Assembly: GCA_030035585.1 (NCBI GenBank)
Contig: CM057462.1
Span: 111,843,234 to 111,907,233 of the forward strand
Direction of reading: 5' to 3'
Source of the DNA: Dugong dugon
Taxonomy: Eukaryota > Chordata > Mammalia > Sirenia > Dugongidae
DNA: 64,000 bases
The translations under genes and the position numbers were made by a program. Of the stretch, positions 36,060-47,175 are shown piece by piece. Position 1 is the stretch's first letter; every line of letters starts with the position of its first letter. A model generated the notes under the pieces. It was not told the DNA's origin. It was given only the letters and a program-made list of their open reading frames with translations, and did no database searches.

Positions 36060-36440
36060 TAAGATTTCCTTTTCTGGCTGATGGCTATATCTTGCCTCAT
36101 ATTCTGCCATTCTTTATCTTAACTCTTTTGCAGCCACACTGAACTATTTTTGGTTCCTGTGATAAATTAGGTCTCTGTGATTGATGCCTCTGTGCCTCTG
36201 CCAGGGGAATGCTTTTGTCTGGAATACTTTTTACTTCATGCCCAACTAGCTAATTTCTACTTACCCTTCAAAACTAGGTTTAAGAATTACTCCTCTGTGA
36301 ATGCCTCCCATTCTGATTTACATGTTCCACCATGAGGCAGACCTAATTGTTCTCAACTACTTGTACCTTTGTTCTATCACCAAAGAATCTGGAAAAGCTA
36401 GATACTCAATTGTCCAGCTTGCCTACAGCTAGAGGTTCTA
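36060..36440 (+). mobile_element. L2 LINE 3' region (old)
   Basis: 'cagccacactgaactatttt', 'tgcctctgccaggggaatgc' and 'acttacccttcaaaactagg' are L2 3' landmarks. 'tggactcttaatattgctgt', 'tgaatgaatgagtgaataaa' at about 36,980-37,020 may be the end of the same or another old element. Confidence 0.65.
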
Positions 36441-36694
36441 TGTGACATCAATGAATTATGTAAGTAGATGGTTTCTTGGGGCATGTGGGAAAGTTTTTCT
36501 TCCTTACTGATTTTCACTCTGATTTGTTCTACCTTGAATAATCAAAGCTTTAGTAGCTCTTGCTACCATAACAGAATGGCCTTGAAAAGGTCAAATATTC
36601 TTTCTGATCTTGACATTATTGAGTCACTAAACCCACACCAATAATCACCTACAGCCCAAATTCTTGCTACGTGAGAAAAAAAACCTGAACCAAA

Positions 36695-36818
36695 CCAAAT
36701 CCGTTGCTGTTGAGTCAATTCCAACTCATAGCGACCCTATAGGACAGAGTAGAACTGTCCCATAGGAGCCGCTGGTGGATTCAAACTGCCAATCTTTTGA
36801 TTAGCAGCCAGAGCTCTA
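36695..36818 (-). mobile_element. AfroSINE, antisense, partial
   Basis: 'ccgttgctgttgagtcaatt' and 'gaccctataggacagagtag' through 'ttgattagcagccagagctc'. The extreme head end is missing and there is a small internal deletion after 'cccatag'. Confidence 0.9.
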
Positions 36819-37019
36819 AAAATATATTGTTATTAGCATAGTGAGATAGATTTTCTGTTGCATACAGTTGAAACATTCATTACTCTTTTATATTCTATGT
36901 GATACTTTTTGTATAATTTGTTATTTTTTTCTACCTACTGAAACTTCTCAAGTGATAACATTTATATGACTAGCACTGAGTGGACTCTTAATATTGCTGT
37001 TGAATGAATGAGTGAATAA

Positions 37020-37875
37020 ATGCTAATCTTTTATACCTACAGAGTTTGCAGTGCTAAATCAGATAAATTAAATTATATTATTTCAACTATAAGAATCTTG
37101 GAAAAGATTGTTTTCTTTGATGATAGCAATAAGGTAGTTTTGAACAATATGTGTAACTTGATTCTATTTCAGCAATTAGGTTTATTTTTTATTTATTTAT
37201 CTTTCCAATATTTGAACAAATATTTGTCTAATATTTTCTACTTATGTTCCTATTGGTATACGCACACACAAGTATATATGCTATATTTTTTTATGATTTT
37301 GAACAAGAGAATAAAATTCTAGGAATAAGTCATGTTACGACACACATAGGTGAAGTTCATACTAATACTGCATACGATCTGAAAAATTTAATGTAACATA
37401 AAAATAAAACTATTTACAACTATTTTGCAACCTTAAAAAATTATATAATATGCAACACCATTAAAAGAAAGCAGGCTGCATGTGCTGTAGGTCACCTAAA
37501 GCAGAATAATAGTGCCAAAAAATAAACATTTAAACAGCACTGGATCTAGCTCTTACTAAATTTAGAAATGGAAACAATAGATCAACTATATACACACACA
37601 CTAGAAAATTATGCATGTGTATGTGTGTGTATTAAGTATCATGAAAACAGTTTAATTCATTTCAACTATTCTGTAAATGTTATATTTTTACTCTATATCA
37701 AAAGTCATAGGATTTTTTTTTTTTTTCCGTTTGTTACTAAGAGCTGAAATATTAAGTCTGGTCTCATTAACTTAGAACATGTTTTCCAGGAGCAATAGAG
37801 TTTAAAATAATACCAAGAACTTACTTATGAGTGTGTTTCACATGGTATGTTTTCTGTCCTTAAAGTAGTAGCATA
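37020..37875. other. AT-rich unique stretch
   Basis: The 100-codon frame at 37020-37322 is rich in F/Y/L/I, as expected of AT-rich DNA, and has no known domain. Short (CA)n and T-runs occur at about 37,592 and 37,711. Confidence 0.55.
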
Positions 37876-38069
37876 TCAAACCCATTGCCATCAAGTCAAT
37901 TCCAACTCATAGTGACTCTATAGGACACAGTAGAACTGCCCCACAGGGCTTTCATGACTTCCATCTTTACAGAAGTAGACTGTCACATCTTTCTCCCACA
38001 CAGCAGCTGGTGGGTTAGCAGCCGAGTGCTTGACCACTGTGCCACCAGGGCTCCTTGAGTGGTAGCATA
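37864..38069 (-). mobile_element. AfroSINE, antisense, with near-perfect TSD
   Basis: The insert at 37876-38057 has tail 'cccattgccatcaagtcaat', body 'gaactgccccacagggcttt' and head complement 'gtgccaccagggctcc'. It is flanked by agtagtagcata (37864-37875) and agtggtagcata (38058-38069), one mismatch. It contains the 'gtagactgtcacatctttct' insert also seen at 29,271 and 61,142. Confidence 0.92.
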
Positions 38070-38189
38070 GATACTAAAAATGAAGTAGGATCTCCAGATT
38101 GGCTTATTCAAGCTACTCTTGTTCTGGCAAAGAATAATGTAATGAGAAAAAAAAAAATTCCAGGTCTGAGATTGTGTTATTGATATTGT

Positions 38190-38262
38190 GTGTTGTTCAG
38201 TTGATTCTGACTCATAGTGACCCTATGTGACAAAGTAGAATTACCCCATAGGGTTTTATAGG
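38190..38262 (-). mobile_element. AfroSINE tail fragment, antisense
   Basis: 'tgttcagttgattctgactc' and 'atagtgaccctatgtgac' up to 'ccccatagggtttt'. Confidence 0.85.
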
Positions 38263-39030
38263 TTGTTATCTGAAATTACACAACAAAATAAAAAAGTTTG
38301 TTTCAAAAAATGTCCAGCAAACGTTCAACAAAAATAACATAACCAACTTTAAACCCAATGTGATCTCTATGAACTGAACTGCATCATTTATTTACTCAGA
38401 AAATCCCTACGTATTTTCCTATGTTTGAGAAACAGATGATGAGGTTTTTGTTAGCAGAAAGTCAATTTATTTTTCAATAAACAAAGTTGTCTGACATCTT
38501 GAGTAGAAACAGATATTTCTAATTAATTGACAATTATAGAACTATGAGCATCTTAATTTGAAAACATACTTAAGGCATGTAGTCAATTCCTATTGAAAAG
38601 GAAGAGAGAAGGAACATTGGGCTCACTGTGCAAGGGACTCTGAGAATGACCTCATCTCACTATTAAAACTTTTCACTCTGGGATTCTTTTAGTACTTGGG
38701 CAAACAAAGTTTCTAGTACTAGAAGAAAGCCTTGCCTTTACGCTGAGTGTAGACCATAAGTAAGAGTGTGACTCTGTAAATCTTTACCAAAATATGTCCT
38801 CCCATTCTACCACAATTTTATTTAAATTCTTAAGTAAAATATTCTGCGATGTTCTTAAGTGAAAGCTTAGTTTACTACTTTAGAAGAATATTGAAAATAT
38901 CTATTTCATACCTAGGAAAAAGTCAATTTCAGTCATGTAATCCTTGTTACAAGGATCACGTATGTTTTATTAATTTTATAACAAAATAAGAAAATAGTCT
39001 CAAAAACTATACCAGAGTCTAAAGTATCAT
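38263..39030. other. Unique stretch
   Basis: No gene or confident repeat. Confidence 0.5.
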
Positions 39031-39039
39031 ATCATTCAT

Positions 39040-39560
39040 TCAATCATCTATTAAATTAATATTTTTGGAATATCCATTTTGTACAAGTCACCTTACCATG
39101 CAAACAAAATACCCAAAATCCCTGTTCTCATAGAACTTATACTTTTTTGGAGGAGACAAATAACAAGCAGATATGCAAATAACTCTATAATGCATCTTAT
39201 AGTGGTGAGAATTAGAATATTAATGAATCAGGGGAAGAGGACAGAGAATGGTGGTGTGGGGGAAGCACTGCTGTATTTGGTAGGGTGTTTAGGCTGGGCC
39301 TCTCTGCTTAGATGGCATTAAAGCAGACACTTGAAGTGAAGGAGCTTAGCTATGCAGATACCTGGAGGATGAGTGCTTCAGACCTAGGAAGAGCATGGGC
39401 AAAAGCCCTGAGACAAGGGCATCCTTGGTATATTTGAAGATGTTCAAGAACCTCTGTGATTGAACCTGTATGAACTGGGGAGAGTGGTAGGAGTTAAGAG
39501 CTATAGCTTAAGACCGCCATCAGCTAATGCCTTCAAGGACCTGGTCAAAGCTTGGATTCT
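39040..39560 (+). mobile_element. Ancient mammalian repeat (same family as 46.0 kb)
   Basis: 'atcattcattcaatcatcta', 'ctgttctcatagaacttata', 'gaggagacaaataacaagca' and 'aagccctgagacaagggcat' follow the same old repeat as 46,020-46,790. The frame at 39079-39321 is translation of it. Confidence 0.5.
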
Positions 39561-39717
39561 TCTTTTCCAGTTTGAGAAATAAAAGATTATCCATTGCAGG
39601 AAAAACAAAACATTATAAAAACAAACAATTTTTTGTTTAAAATACTTTAAAATGGTTCTTCAATTAGCAGATGAAATTATTAAACAGAAAAAGCAGAGAA
39701 GGCCAGAGAAATTATTT

Positions 39718-39778
39718 TCTTCTTCTCATCTTTTCTTCCTTCCCTCCTTACTTTTTTCCCTTCTTTCTTTCTTTCAAC
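39718..39778. repeat. Pyrimidine-rich (CTTT/CTTCC)n tract
   Basis: A run of C and T only, about 55 bases, with almost no purines. Confidence 0.85.
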
Positions 39779-42374
39779 ACACACTAGTTATCTGAGAATC
39801 AACTCTATGGTGAATTTCATCCTAGAAATTTTAAAACAATCATGTTAGTTAATGAAGGAAATTATATCCCGATGCACAATTTATTTATCGTTTATGTGTT
39901 CATTAGTTCATATAAATTTGCAAGGGAAAAATATCTGTATAGGACATTCCTACCTAGGGAAACTCCTTAACAATTTTAGAAAATTGCTTCTAGGATTAGG
40001 CTCATTTTACCAATCTAGGCAATTGATTTTGAACTCACCAAGGAATCCACAAGTAAAATCTCACAGCAGATGCAGCTGCAGGTGGTGGCAAAACTTTCCA
40101 AATAGCCACTGAATCTGCGAGTGTAGAAGATCTTATGTCATCTGGCAAGTATCTCTAATGGACAGGGAATCTCTGTGGGGAAAAAGAATTCTCTTTTATG
40201 TATAGAGGAAAATGAATGCTATTAAGTTTTTCTGACGTCCAAAAATGGGAGAGAGATTTTTTTCTTTGAAAAAGAAATCTAAAGATGTTTCTTTAAATGA
40301 ATTCAAAGTGTTATCTGAATACATGCTGGAAAAGATCTGCATTAAATTTGTAATCACTGGAAGTTCAATATGTTAAATGATTAAAATAACTGCCATAAAT
40401 TTAATAGCATGTGTTTTGAAAGTGTGTCACCTAACTTGAGTCATTGTGTATCTTAGCGTTTCTTCCATGATGTAAAACATCCTCTTCTGACGACAACTAG
40501 AATGATCAGGCAAAGGCAAACAAATGGAGATAAGCCCTTCAAAGGTTTATCCAAGAACAAGAGAGGGAATCTTGTGAGGTGTTGTCACTTGAGAAGGGAA
40601 GGTTTCTTCTTGATTATTCATTGACTTTAACCAGTGCGCTGTGGTGTTTGTAAGACAAGGTAATAGGATACAAGTCATGCATGCCCCTAGGAGTTCATCA
40701 GATTTGAAAAATCACACTCCTGAGGATGTGCTGTGAACTTTTCCTTCTGCCCTTATTTAGAATTGCACATTTGAATTGACATGCTCTATGACAGTTTGAA
40801 TATGGCTAGCTCTGTTCCATCTTTTTGCTCTTGAACCACATAGAAGTTGTTATTAATGCAAAGATTTGAGAAGGGACAGATGAATCTGTTCCTCCTCTCC
40901 TCCTCTTCTCCTTCCCTCCACCTCATCAGGGTTCATGTTAATATAAGCATCCTGCAGCAACAGAAGGGGATTTTGTTGCTGCAATTTATACAAGCGATTG
41001 AAGAAATTTTGTCTATCAAATGTATCATCATGAAACTATTTTTAATGATTACAGAAACATAAATACTTAACATGCTTTATTAAAACAAAAACGGTGGAAC
41101 ACATTTTTAGGGAGTTAGCAGTAATGACAGTGGTAAACCACAAGGCAAAATATTTAAACAAATATGAATTAGAGTTATGAGGAAAATCTGCCTAAACATA
41201 ACATCATATCTTTTTTCTTTTAAAAGTGAGAAAGAAAAAAAAAAAAAGCTAAGGGTTTAGAAACTTAACAGAGAAAATTTAAAATAGAAGTGATCAATAC
41301 CAGGAATCTTCAGAACAGAAATGTGTTTATGTTCTTGGACTCTTTAGGTGAGTTCTCAACTGTTCTGAGCCATGAAAATCCACTAAGTGTGTTTACTTTT
41401 CTGGGAATGAATCCTGGAGGAAAACAAAACAAAACCTTGTATTAATTATTTACTCATAGAATTTAGAAAGCGAATCCAGAATATTTTAGTCTACTGAAAG
41501 TGTTTTAACTTTTGAAAACTTAGTAGAGCCTAGAATACATTTATCATTCAGATTATAAAATTTTAAGAGGAGCTCAAGTTTGGTTCATTGATTTTTTTAT
41601 CTAAAAGTATAGTATCAGTTAACATATCATATAAAAAAAGCATGTCAGGAGAATCTTCAGGTATAGAGTATGAGGCTTAGCAAATAAAATAGAAAATGGG
41701 AAAATAGGTCATAGGGGCTTGGTGTAGAACTTGGAGTAAAATCAATTTTATCATGATTAAGGAAGCGTAAGATAGGGATGAGAAAGGTGATAAGAGATAT
41801 AGAATTGTCTGGATAAAGCAAAGGGACTTCAACTTATAAGCCTTTATTCTGTAGGAGCAGAAATATTGCCAGCTGGAAACACACAAAAGATATTTTGAAT
41901 GTTACTGCAATCCAGGTGCTAGTGATTTTCACTCTAAAAATTCCCCCATATGTGCAATAGCTTATGGGTACCCACAGCCCAAGGACATTTCTCAAAGAAG
42001 GAAGAAATAATATGTATTACCTAAGCTGAATATATTCATCTCAAATAAGCCATTCTTATTCAACATAAATCATGTTTTAAATGTTTGATTATGCTTTCTG
42101 GAAAAGATAGGATTTTCTGATTATTTCCTTACAATTTTTACAACATTCTTGTCATTTGAAATGCATTCACAACAAACAAAAACACTTAAATTCTTTGCAG
42201 AGCTCAGAGCAAGGGAGAATACCTACCTATTATATGTGCAATGAGGTTTCAAGTTAGCAACAAGTCTATGAAAAGTGTTTTTAATTTGGTATCAATAAAA
42301 ACTTAGAATTATAATTTGATGTTTTTTATCTTCTTTATTTGTATAATATTCTATGTGTACAGAAGACCATCTTT
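39779..42374. other. Long unique stretch, no gene recognised
   Basis: About 2.6 kb without AfroSINE, RTE or LTR. Small frames (39852-40112, 40847-41062, 41677-41886) have no domain. A pyrimidine-rich patch lies at about 40,890-40,925 and A-runs at about 41,235. In a window this repeat-dense, such a gap could mean selection against insertion, but chance is equally possible. Confidence 0.5.
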
Positions 42375-42725
42375 AATATAAATATTGTTGTGAGTTGCTG
42401 CTGTTGGCCCCCAACTCCTGACTATCCCGTAACAAGGGAACAAAAGGCTGCCTGGTCCTGCTCCATCCCTATGATGATTGTGGATCAGACGGTTCCGATC
42501 AACAGGGTTTTCATCATCTGATTTTCAAGAGTGGATAACCAGGCTTTTCTTCCAAATCTAGAAATTCTGCTGCCACCTGTTCAGCATCATAGCAACATGC
42601 AAGCCTCCACTGACAGATGGGTGGTGGCTGCACATGAGGTGCATTGGCCAGGAATAAAACCGACATCTTCTATATGAAAGGTCAGAATCCTACTACTGAA
42701 TCACCAATGTCCTCAATATAAATAT
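42375..42725 (-). mobile_element. tRNA-Gly-headed, RTE-bodied SINE with perfect TSD
   Basis: The element at 42386-42714 is flanked by perfect 11-bp direct repeats aatataaatat (42375-42385 and 42715-42725). Read on the minus strand it has three parts. The first 72 nt (42711-42640) are tRNA-Gly-like. The middle (about 42,628-42,500) matches the RTE leader at about 54,628-54,830 ('cttgcatgttgctatgatgc', 'tcttgaaaatcagatgatga'). The last part (about 42,480-42,386) matches the RTE 3' end ('ggatggagcaggaccaggca') and ends in a CAACAA-like tail. The head differs from that of the common AfroSINEs in this window. Confidence 0.88.
42640..42711 (-). other. tRNA-Gly-like pol III head (A and B boxes)
   Basis: The reverse complement starts 'gacattggtgattcagtagt' and ends 'cctggccaatgca'. 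This matches the 5' strand, D-arm and 3' acceptor strand of eukaryotic tRNA-Gly(GCC) along its 72-nt length. The A box falls at 42689-42702 and the B box at 42651-42661 (ggttttattcc, diverged from the ggttcgattcc form). The changes would weaken pol III transcription. It is a SINE promoter relic, not a tRNA gene. Confidence 0.85.
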
Positions 42726-43127
42726 ATATGTTATATAATCAAGTTTAATGAAATCCCATGAAACTACAATCCAGTTTAAGAACGGCAGTATCACTAAATG
42801 TTTGCAACTGCCTATGTTAACCTCTGTCCTGAATTTGGTGCTTGCCGTTCCTCTTTGCTTCTGAGAACAATGGAAATAAAATCGAACAACAACAAAATTA
42901 GCTCAATCAAATGATGATTCCTTTATTTCCCATTGATTTCAATGCCCAAAATAGCTGGCACTATCTTCAACCTTCTGGCTGAAAGAGGGTTTTTTTGTTT
43001 TTTTTTTGTGCTAACTATCTGATCATACTTGGAGAGGTAGAGCTCTCTTGGCACTGTGAGTGGCCAGCACAGCAATTGCCCATTTCATGCAGCTAAGACC
43101 ATACAAACATGATTAAAGCTTGGACAG

Positions 43128-43250
43128 GGTTGTTTCTGTTATTAGCTGCCACTGAGTCAGCTCCGACTCACGGTGACCTTATATATAACAGAACAAATTG
43201 TTGTCTGATTCTGTGCCATGTTCATAATCATTGTATGTGTGAGTGCATTT
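43128..43250 (-). mobile_element. RTE 3' end fragment, antisense
   Basis: 'gttattagctgccactgagt', 'tatataacagaacaaattgt' and 'gattctgtgccatgttcata' match the antisense RTE tail. Confidence 0.8.
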
Positions 43251-44085
43251 GTACAGAGATAGGGAAATACTATGATATGACTATGAAGCCACGTAATGGC
43301 ACCCAAACATAATCTCCTTTTACCTTATACAAGACACAGATGGATAAATTATTCCACAAATTTTCTTACAGACAACAGCACAAAGCAGGATCATATGATT
43401 TGTAAGCAAAATTGATTTTCAACATGAGACCTATAGGGGTGATATATTCTCCTCCTCCCCTGTAGCTTACACAACCAATCTTTTGGAAGGCTTTCAGAAG
43501 TATTAGTGCCTTCTTCATAAGAACAATAGTCACATTCTATTAATTCCATCTGTTTCCCACGAGAAGAAAAAGTCATTACTGGATGTTGCTTGGGAAGTTT
43601 GGGCCCCAGGTGGGGGATTTTCCTGATGGTTTTCCTTAACACTGCCGTACAAAAAATAAAAGAATACACAAATCCTTATTATATTTGTTCTGTCTTTGAT
43701 CCACTCCCACACACACACACACACACACAAAAGGATTTTGAGGAGAGTTATATAAGAAGAAGCAAGTGACTGAATGATTAGCAGAAGATTTATACATTCA
43801 AGTAAAGAAAATAATTTTTGTTTTATTTGTTGTTTGAACACACAAAGAGTTTACATCATATTTTCCAGAGAGTGGCTATGGAGACTATTTTGATAATTTC
43901 CTAGAAGACAGAACTTATATTTTATTGAAATAAGAATAAGTCTACTACAATAATATTATGACAAGCAGAAATGACTTGAGGACACTGAAGTTTTGTGTTG
44001 TTTTGTTTTTCCCTAATATGCAAAACTATGCTATATAGGCTGATATTAGCCCTGTGTGTAGGGCAAACTTCCGTGGGCTTCCATA
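43251..44085. other. Unique stretch with (CA)n
   Basis: Contains a (CA)n microsatellite at 43,709-43,729. Overlapping minus-strand frames (43391-43669, 43530-43841) lie in different frames and have no domain; the latter reads straight through the microsatellite. Confidence 0.6.
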
Positions 44086-44087
44086 TA

Positions 44088-44205
44088 TATTATCTCATTT
44101 AAACAACACAATTACAATATGAAAGTGATATTATTATATCCATTTTGCAGAACAAGTTCAGAAAGATTTACCCAAGATCCCAGAAAAGATAAAGGTGTAA
44201 TCTTC
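44088..44205 (-). mobile_element. MIR SINE, antisense
   Basis: 'ttatctcatttaaacaacac', 'atatccattttgcagaacaa' and 'acccaagatcccag' match antisense MIR. Confidence 0.65.
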
Positions 44206-44704
44206 ATGCATTCAGGCAATGGTGAACTGGTGTACATTTAACAGCTAGCCTTCTGGTCAAGGGAGAGATGAGAGGCTAGCTGCTTTGTATCACTGGACAA
44301 TTTCCATGATGTAAATACTTCCACCATGGTATATTTCAATCTCTCAAGATGACTTCATTGAATGGGGTGTTGGGAAGAGATGTGTGGTAATACACGGTTA
44401 TATTGTATTCACATCGTAAAGATATAATAGACATAAATAGCATGACGATAACAGTAAAATGTAGTTAAAAAAAACAGTGGTTTTGAGTATTTGTTACATT
44501 TGTTTTTAATATAATGAATTTAATTGTAAGTTTGTATAGTTTAATTTCTAATTATGTGTGTCTTTAATAGCCAATCAGCAAAATTTTTGAAAATTTAACC
44601 ATCAGCTCTCATGAGCTGATATGAGCTAGTTCCAGATCACCATATGTCCAGTTCTTTTTACAGATCCTGACTCTTTATGACATGATAGTTGACTTCAATA
44701 TAGA
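44206..44704. other. Unique stretch
   Basis: No gene or confident repeat. A near-palindrome ('cagctctcatgagctg') sits at about 44,605. Confidence 0.5.
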
Positions 44705-44860
44705 TTAGTGTCAGAGCATAATATAGAGAAAAGACCATGGGATTAACAGACCTGACATGAACCTGGCTCCACCACCAGCCAACTTAGTGATCAAGGGCAA
44801 CATGTCACCTCTGGCACAAATTTCTATCTGCTGTATAAGCAGGTTGAAGTCCCTGGTTTC
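44705..44860 (+). mobile_element. MIR SINE
   Basis: 'gacctgacatgaacctggct', 'ccaccaccagccaacttagt' and 'aggttgaagtccctgg' fit the MIR core. The 128-codon frame 44757-45143 starts inside it and runs into the next LTR, so I regard it as chance. Confidence 0.65.
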
Positions 44861-45091
44861 TAATGGTTGTAGCCATGGAAAACTTCTTTATTTGCTATCT
44901 TTAAAACATTTCCTTTGTTCTGTTAAAAGCAGAACTACTCTGGTTAAAGTGCATTGTGGAGGACAGCAGGACTTGCTTCTCATATGCTTGCTATCTTATG
45001 TAGCCTTAGGATGCTCAAAGGAACCCCTAACCGCTAAAGTTTTTCCTGATCTAATAATCCAAGATCAGATACCTTTGGTTGAAACAAATAC

Positions 45092-45684
45092 ATGCTATTG
45101 TGGATTAAATTGCGTCTCCCAAAAATATGTGTTGAAATCCTAACCCCTGTACCTATAAATGGAAACCCTGGTAGTGTAGTGGTTAAGAGCTACAGCTGTT
45201 AACTGTAAAGATAAGCTGTTTGAATCCACCAGTGCTCCTTGGAAACCCTGTAGGGTAGTTCTACCCTGTCCTATAGGGTCACTATGAGTCGGAATCCACT
45301 AGATGGCAATGGGTTTTTTTACAGTACCTATAAACTTGTTTGGAAATAGGGGTTTTTCATTTGTTATACTAATGAGGTCATACCAGTTTAGGATGGGTCC
45401 TAAACCTAATCACTTCTGAGTTATAAAAAGAATAGACTAGGCACAGAGACGTACACATGTGGAAGAGGAAGACTGGCAATGGAGTCAGACACATCTACCA
45501 AGCAAGGAATGCCAAGGATTGCTGACAGCTACTAGAAGCTAAAATAGACAAGGAAGGACCTCTCCTAAAAGTCAGATCCTGGTTTATGACTTCTAGGCTC
45601 CTGAGTTGTGATAAAATAAATTTCTGTTATTTAAAGTGGCCAACTGTAGTATTTCTGTTATGGCAGCAGTAGGTAATTAAGACA
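45092..45684 (+). mobile_element. ERVL-MaLR-like solo LTR, split by an AfroSINE
   Basis: LTR text runs from 'attgtggattaaattgcgtc' to 45,159 and resumes at 45,324 with 'gtttggaaataggggttttt', ending 'ggtaattaagacaca'. It is the same family as 30,047-30,440 and 53,883-54,291. Confidence 0.85.
45149..45334 (+). mobile_element. AfroSINE nested in LTR, perfect TSD
   Basis: The insert at 45160-45323 has head 'tggtagtgtagtggttaaga', body 'ctaccctgtcctatagggtc' and tail 'ggaatccactagatggcaat'. Perfect repeats gtacctataaa lie at 45149-45159 and 45324-45334. The nesting orders the insertions in time: LTR first, SINE later. Confidence 0.95.
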
Positions 45685-45949
45685 CAGCTGTGACGTTATA
45701 CTACAGAATCTATTGCAAACCACCTCAGAGTTAAAGTACTTATGATACTCTCTTCTGCCTTAGTTACCTTCAGTAGTCTAAATCAAATTCAAACAATGGA
45801 AATTTATATTTTCCAAATGGTACCCTTGATTTTTCATCTAAATCGTCACTTACCCACTGGTCCCCATTTCAGTTAATGGTGCCACCATTCATTCCAGTAC
45901 AGAAGATAAAACCTTGGAGGCCTCCTTGGCCACTCTGTTCTCCTGACAC

Positions 45950-45977
45950 TTGACCTCCAATTCTTGACCTCCAATTC
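45950..45977. repeat. 14-bp perfect tandem duplication
   Basis: ttgacctccaattc occurs twice head to tail (45950-45963, 45964-45977). Confidence 0.95.
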
Positions 45978-46019
45978 ATTAGCAAGTTATGTTGCTGCTA
46001 TCTTCATTTTCTCATTAAT

Positions 46020-46790
46020 TGATTCAAAACATATTTACTGACTGGCCAACTACTAAGTGTCAGGCACTGTTCTAGGTTTTACAAATAAAAAGTGAATAAA
46101 AGCACATACTTGCTCCCCAGGAGCTTCTATTCTGGTACAGGGAGGAAGAAAATAAATAAATAACCAAATCAAGCACTCTTACTATAGTGGGTCATGTGGT
46201 AATAAATATTATGAAGAAAAATTAAAGCAGGGTAGGTGGCTGGAAGTTGACAGGAAGAGGGGGGTGGTGGTTTGGTAGGAGAAGTTTGATGAGATAACCT
46301 GAGAGCAGAGATCTGGATGAAATGAGAAGACAGATTCTTTAGGATATCAGAAGAAATGTATTCCAAAGCTAAGTGCCAAGGCCCTGAGTTAGGACTACAT
46401 TTGGCATTTTTTGAAAAACAGCAAGGAAGCCAGTGAGTTCAGACCAGAAAGACTAAAGAGGAAATCTATAGGAAATGAGGAAAGAGGGGTAGCCACAACC
46501 ATGCTGACTGTGTTAACAGTTTTGGTTTTTATTCTGAATAGAGGTCTTAAGCACTGTTGTGTCTTGATGTGAGTTATTTTGTAAAAGAATTACTCTGGTT
46601 TTGGGGTAAATATATTTAGGGGAGAAGGTCAAAGGACATGAAAGAAGCAAGTTAGGAAGCAGCCAGATGGTTGTTGAAATAAGCAAGGCAAAAAATGGTG
46701 GCAGCTAAAGCAGTGTGGAAGCAGTGACAGGGCTGAAAGATGATCAGATTGTAATTATATGCTCAAGAAATATATTCTACATTATTAGGT
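46020..46790 (+). mobile_element. Ancient mammalian repeat (family not assigned)
   Basis: 'gtgtcaggcactgttctagg', 'ttgctccccaggagcttcta', 'gccaaggccctgagttagga' and 'agcagtgtggaagcagtgac' form the same order as an old mammal-wide repeat. Related pieces lie at 28,090-28,990 and 39,040-39,560. Confidence 0.55.
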
Positions 46791-46869
46791 CTCAGACTGC
46801 CCTTAACTTGGTTTTCTCAAACTTTCTGTTCCTTGAATTGATTTCACACCAGAATCCTTAGGATTCTTC

Positions 46870-47175
46870 CAACTCCTCAGTGCACTTGGTGCTTCAAGCC
46901 CTTTGCACTTGATCTTTTTTCTTCCTGGAATATGGTTCTCCCAAGGAATCTCATGGCTTGCTCTCTCTTGCTCCATGAATGTCCTCCTACTGAAAAGCCT
47001 TTCCTCTCCATCCTATCTGAAATAGCAACCGCCATCATTTACTATTCTTCATTCCACTTTAACTTTTCAACGTAGTACGTAATATCACTACTTCAAATAT
47101 ATTATGTATTTATTGTATGTTGTGCATCTCCTCCATTCCATGAGAATTTATTTCGTTCACCACTATCAAAAGCAA
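46870..47175 (+). mobile_element. L2 LINE 3' region (old)
   Basis: 'caagccctttgcacttgatc', 'cttcctggaatatggttctc' and 'tgaaaagcctttcctctcca' are L2 3' landmarks in order. Confidence 0.7.

Noticed and set aside
42640-42711. Functional tRNA-Gly gene
   Set aside because: Diverged B box and anticodon region, TSD-bounded SINE context and a fused RTE-like body show it is a SINE head.
43530-43841. 103-codon minus-strand frame
   Set aside because: It reads through a (CA)n microsatellite and overlaps another frame on the same strand; no known domain.
44757-45143. Longest open frame (128 codons) as a possible gene
   Set aside because: It starts in a MIR, passes through unrelated sequence and ends in a MaLR LTR. 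No domain, no exon signals; chance is the better explanation.
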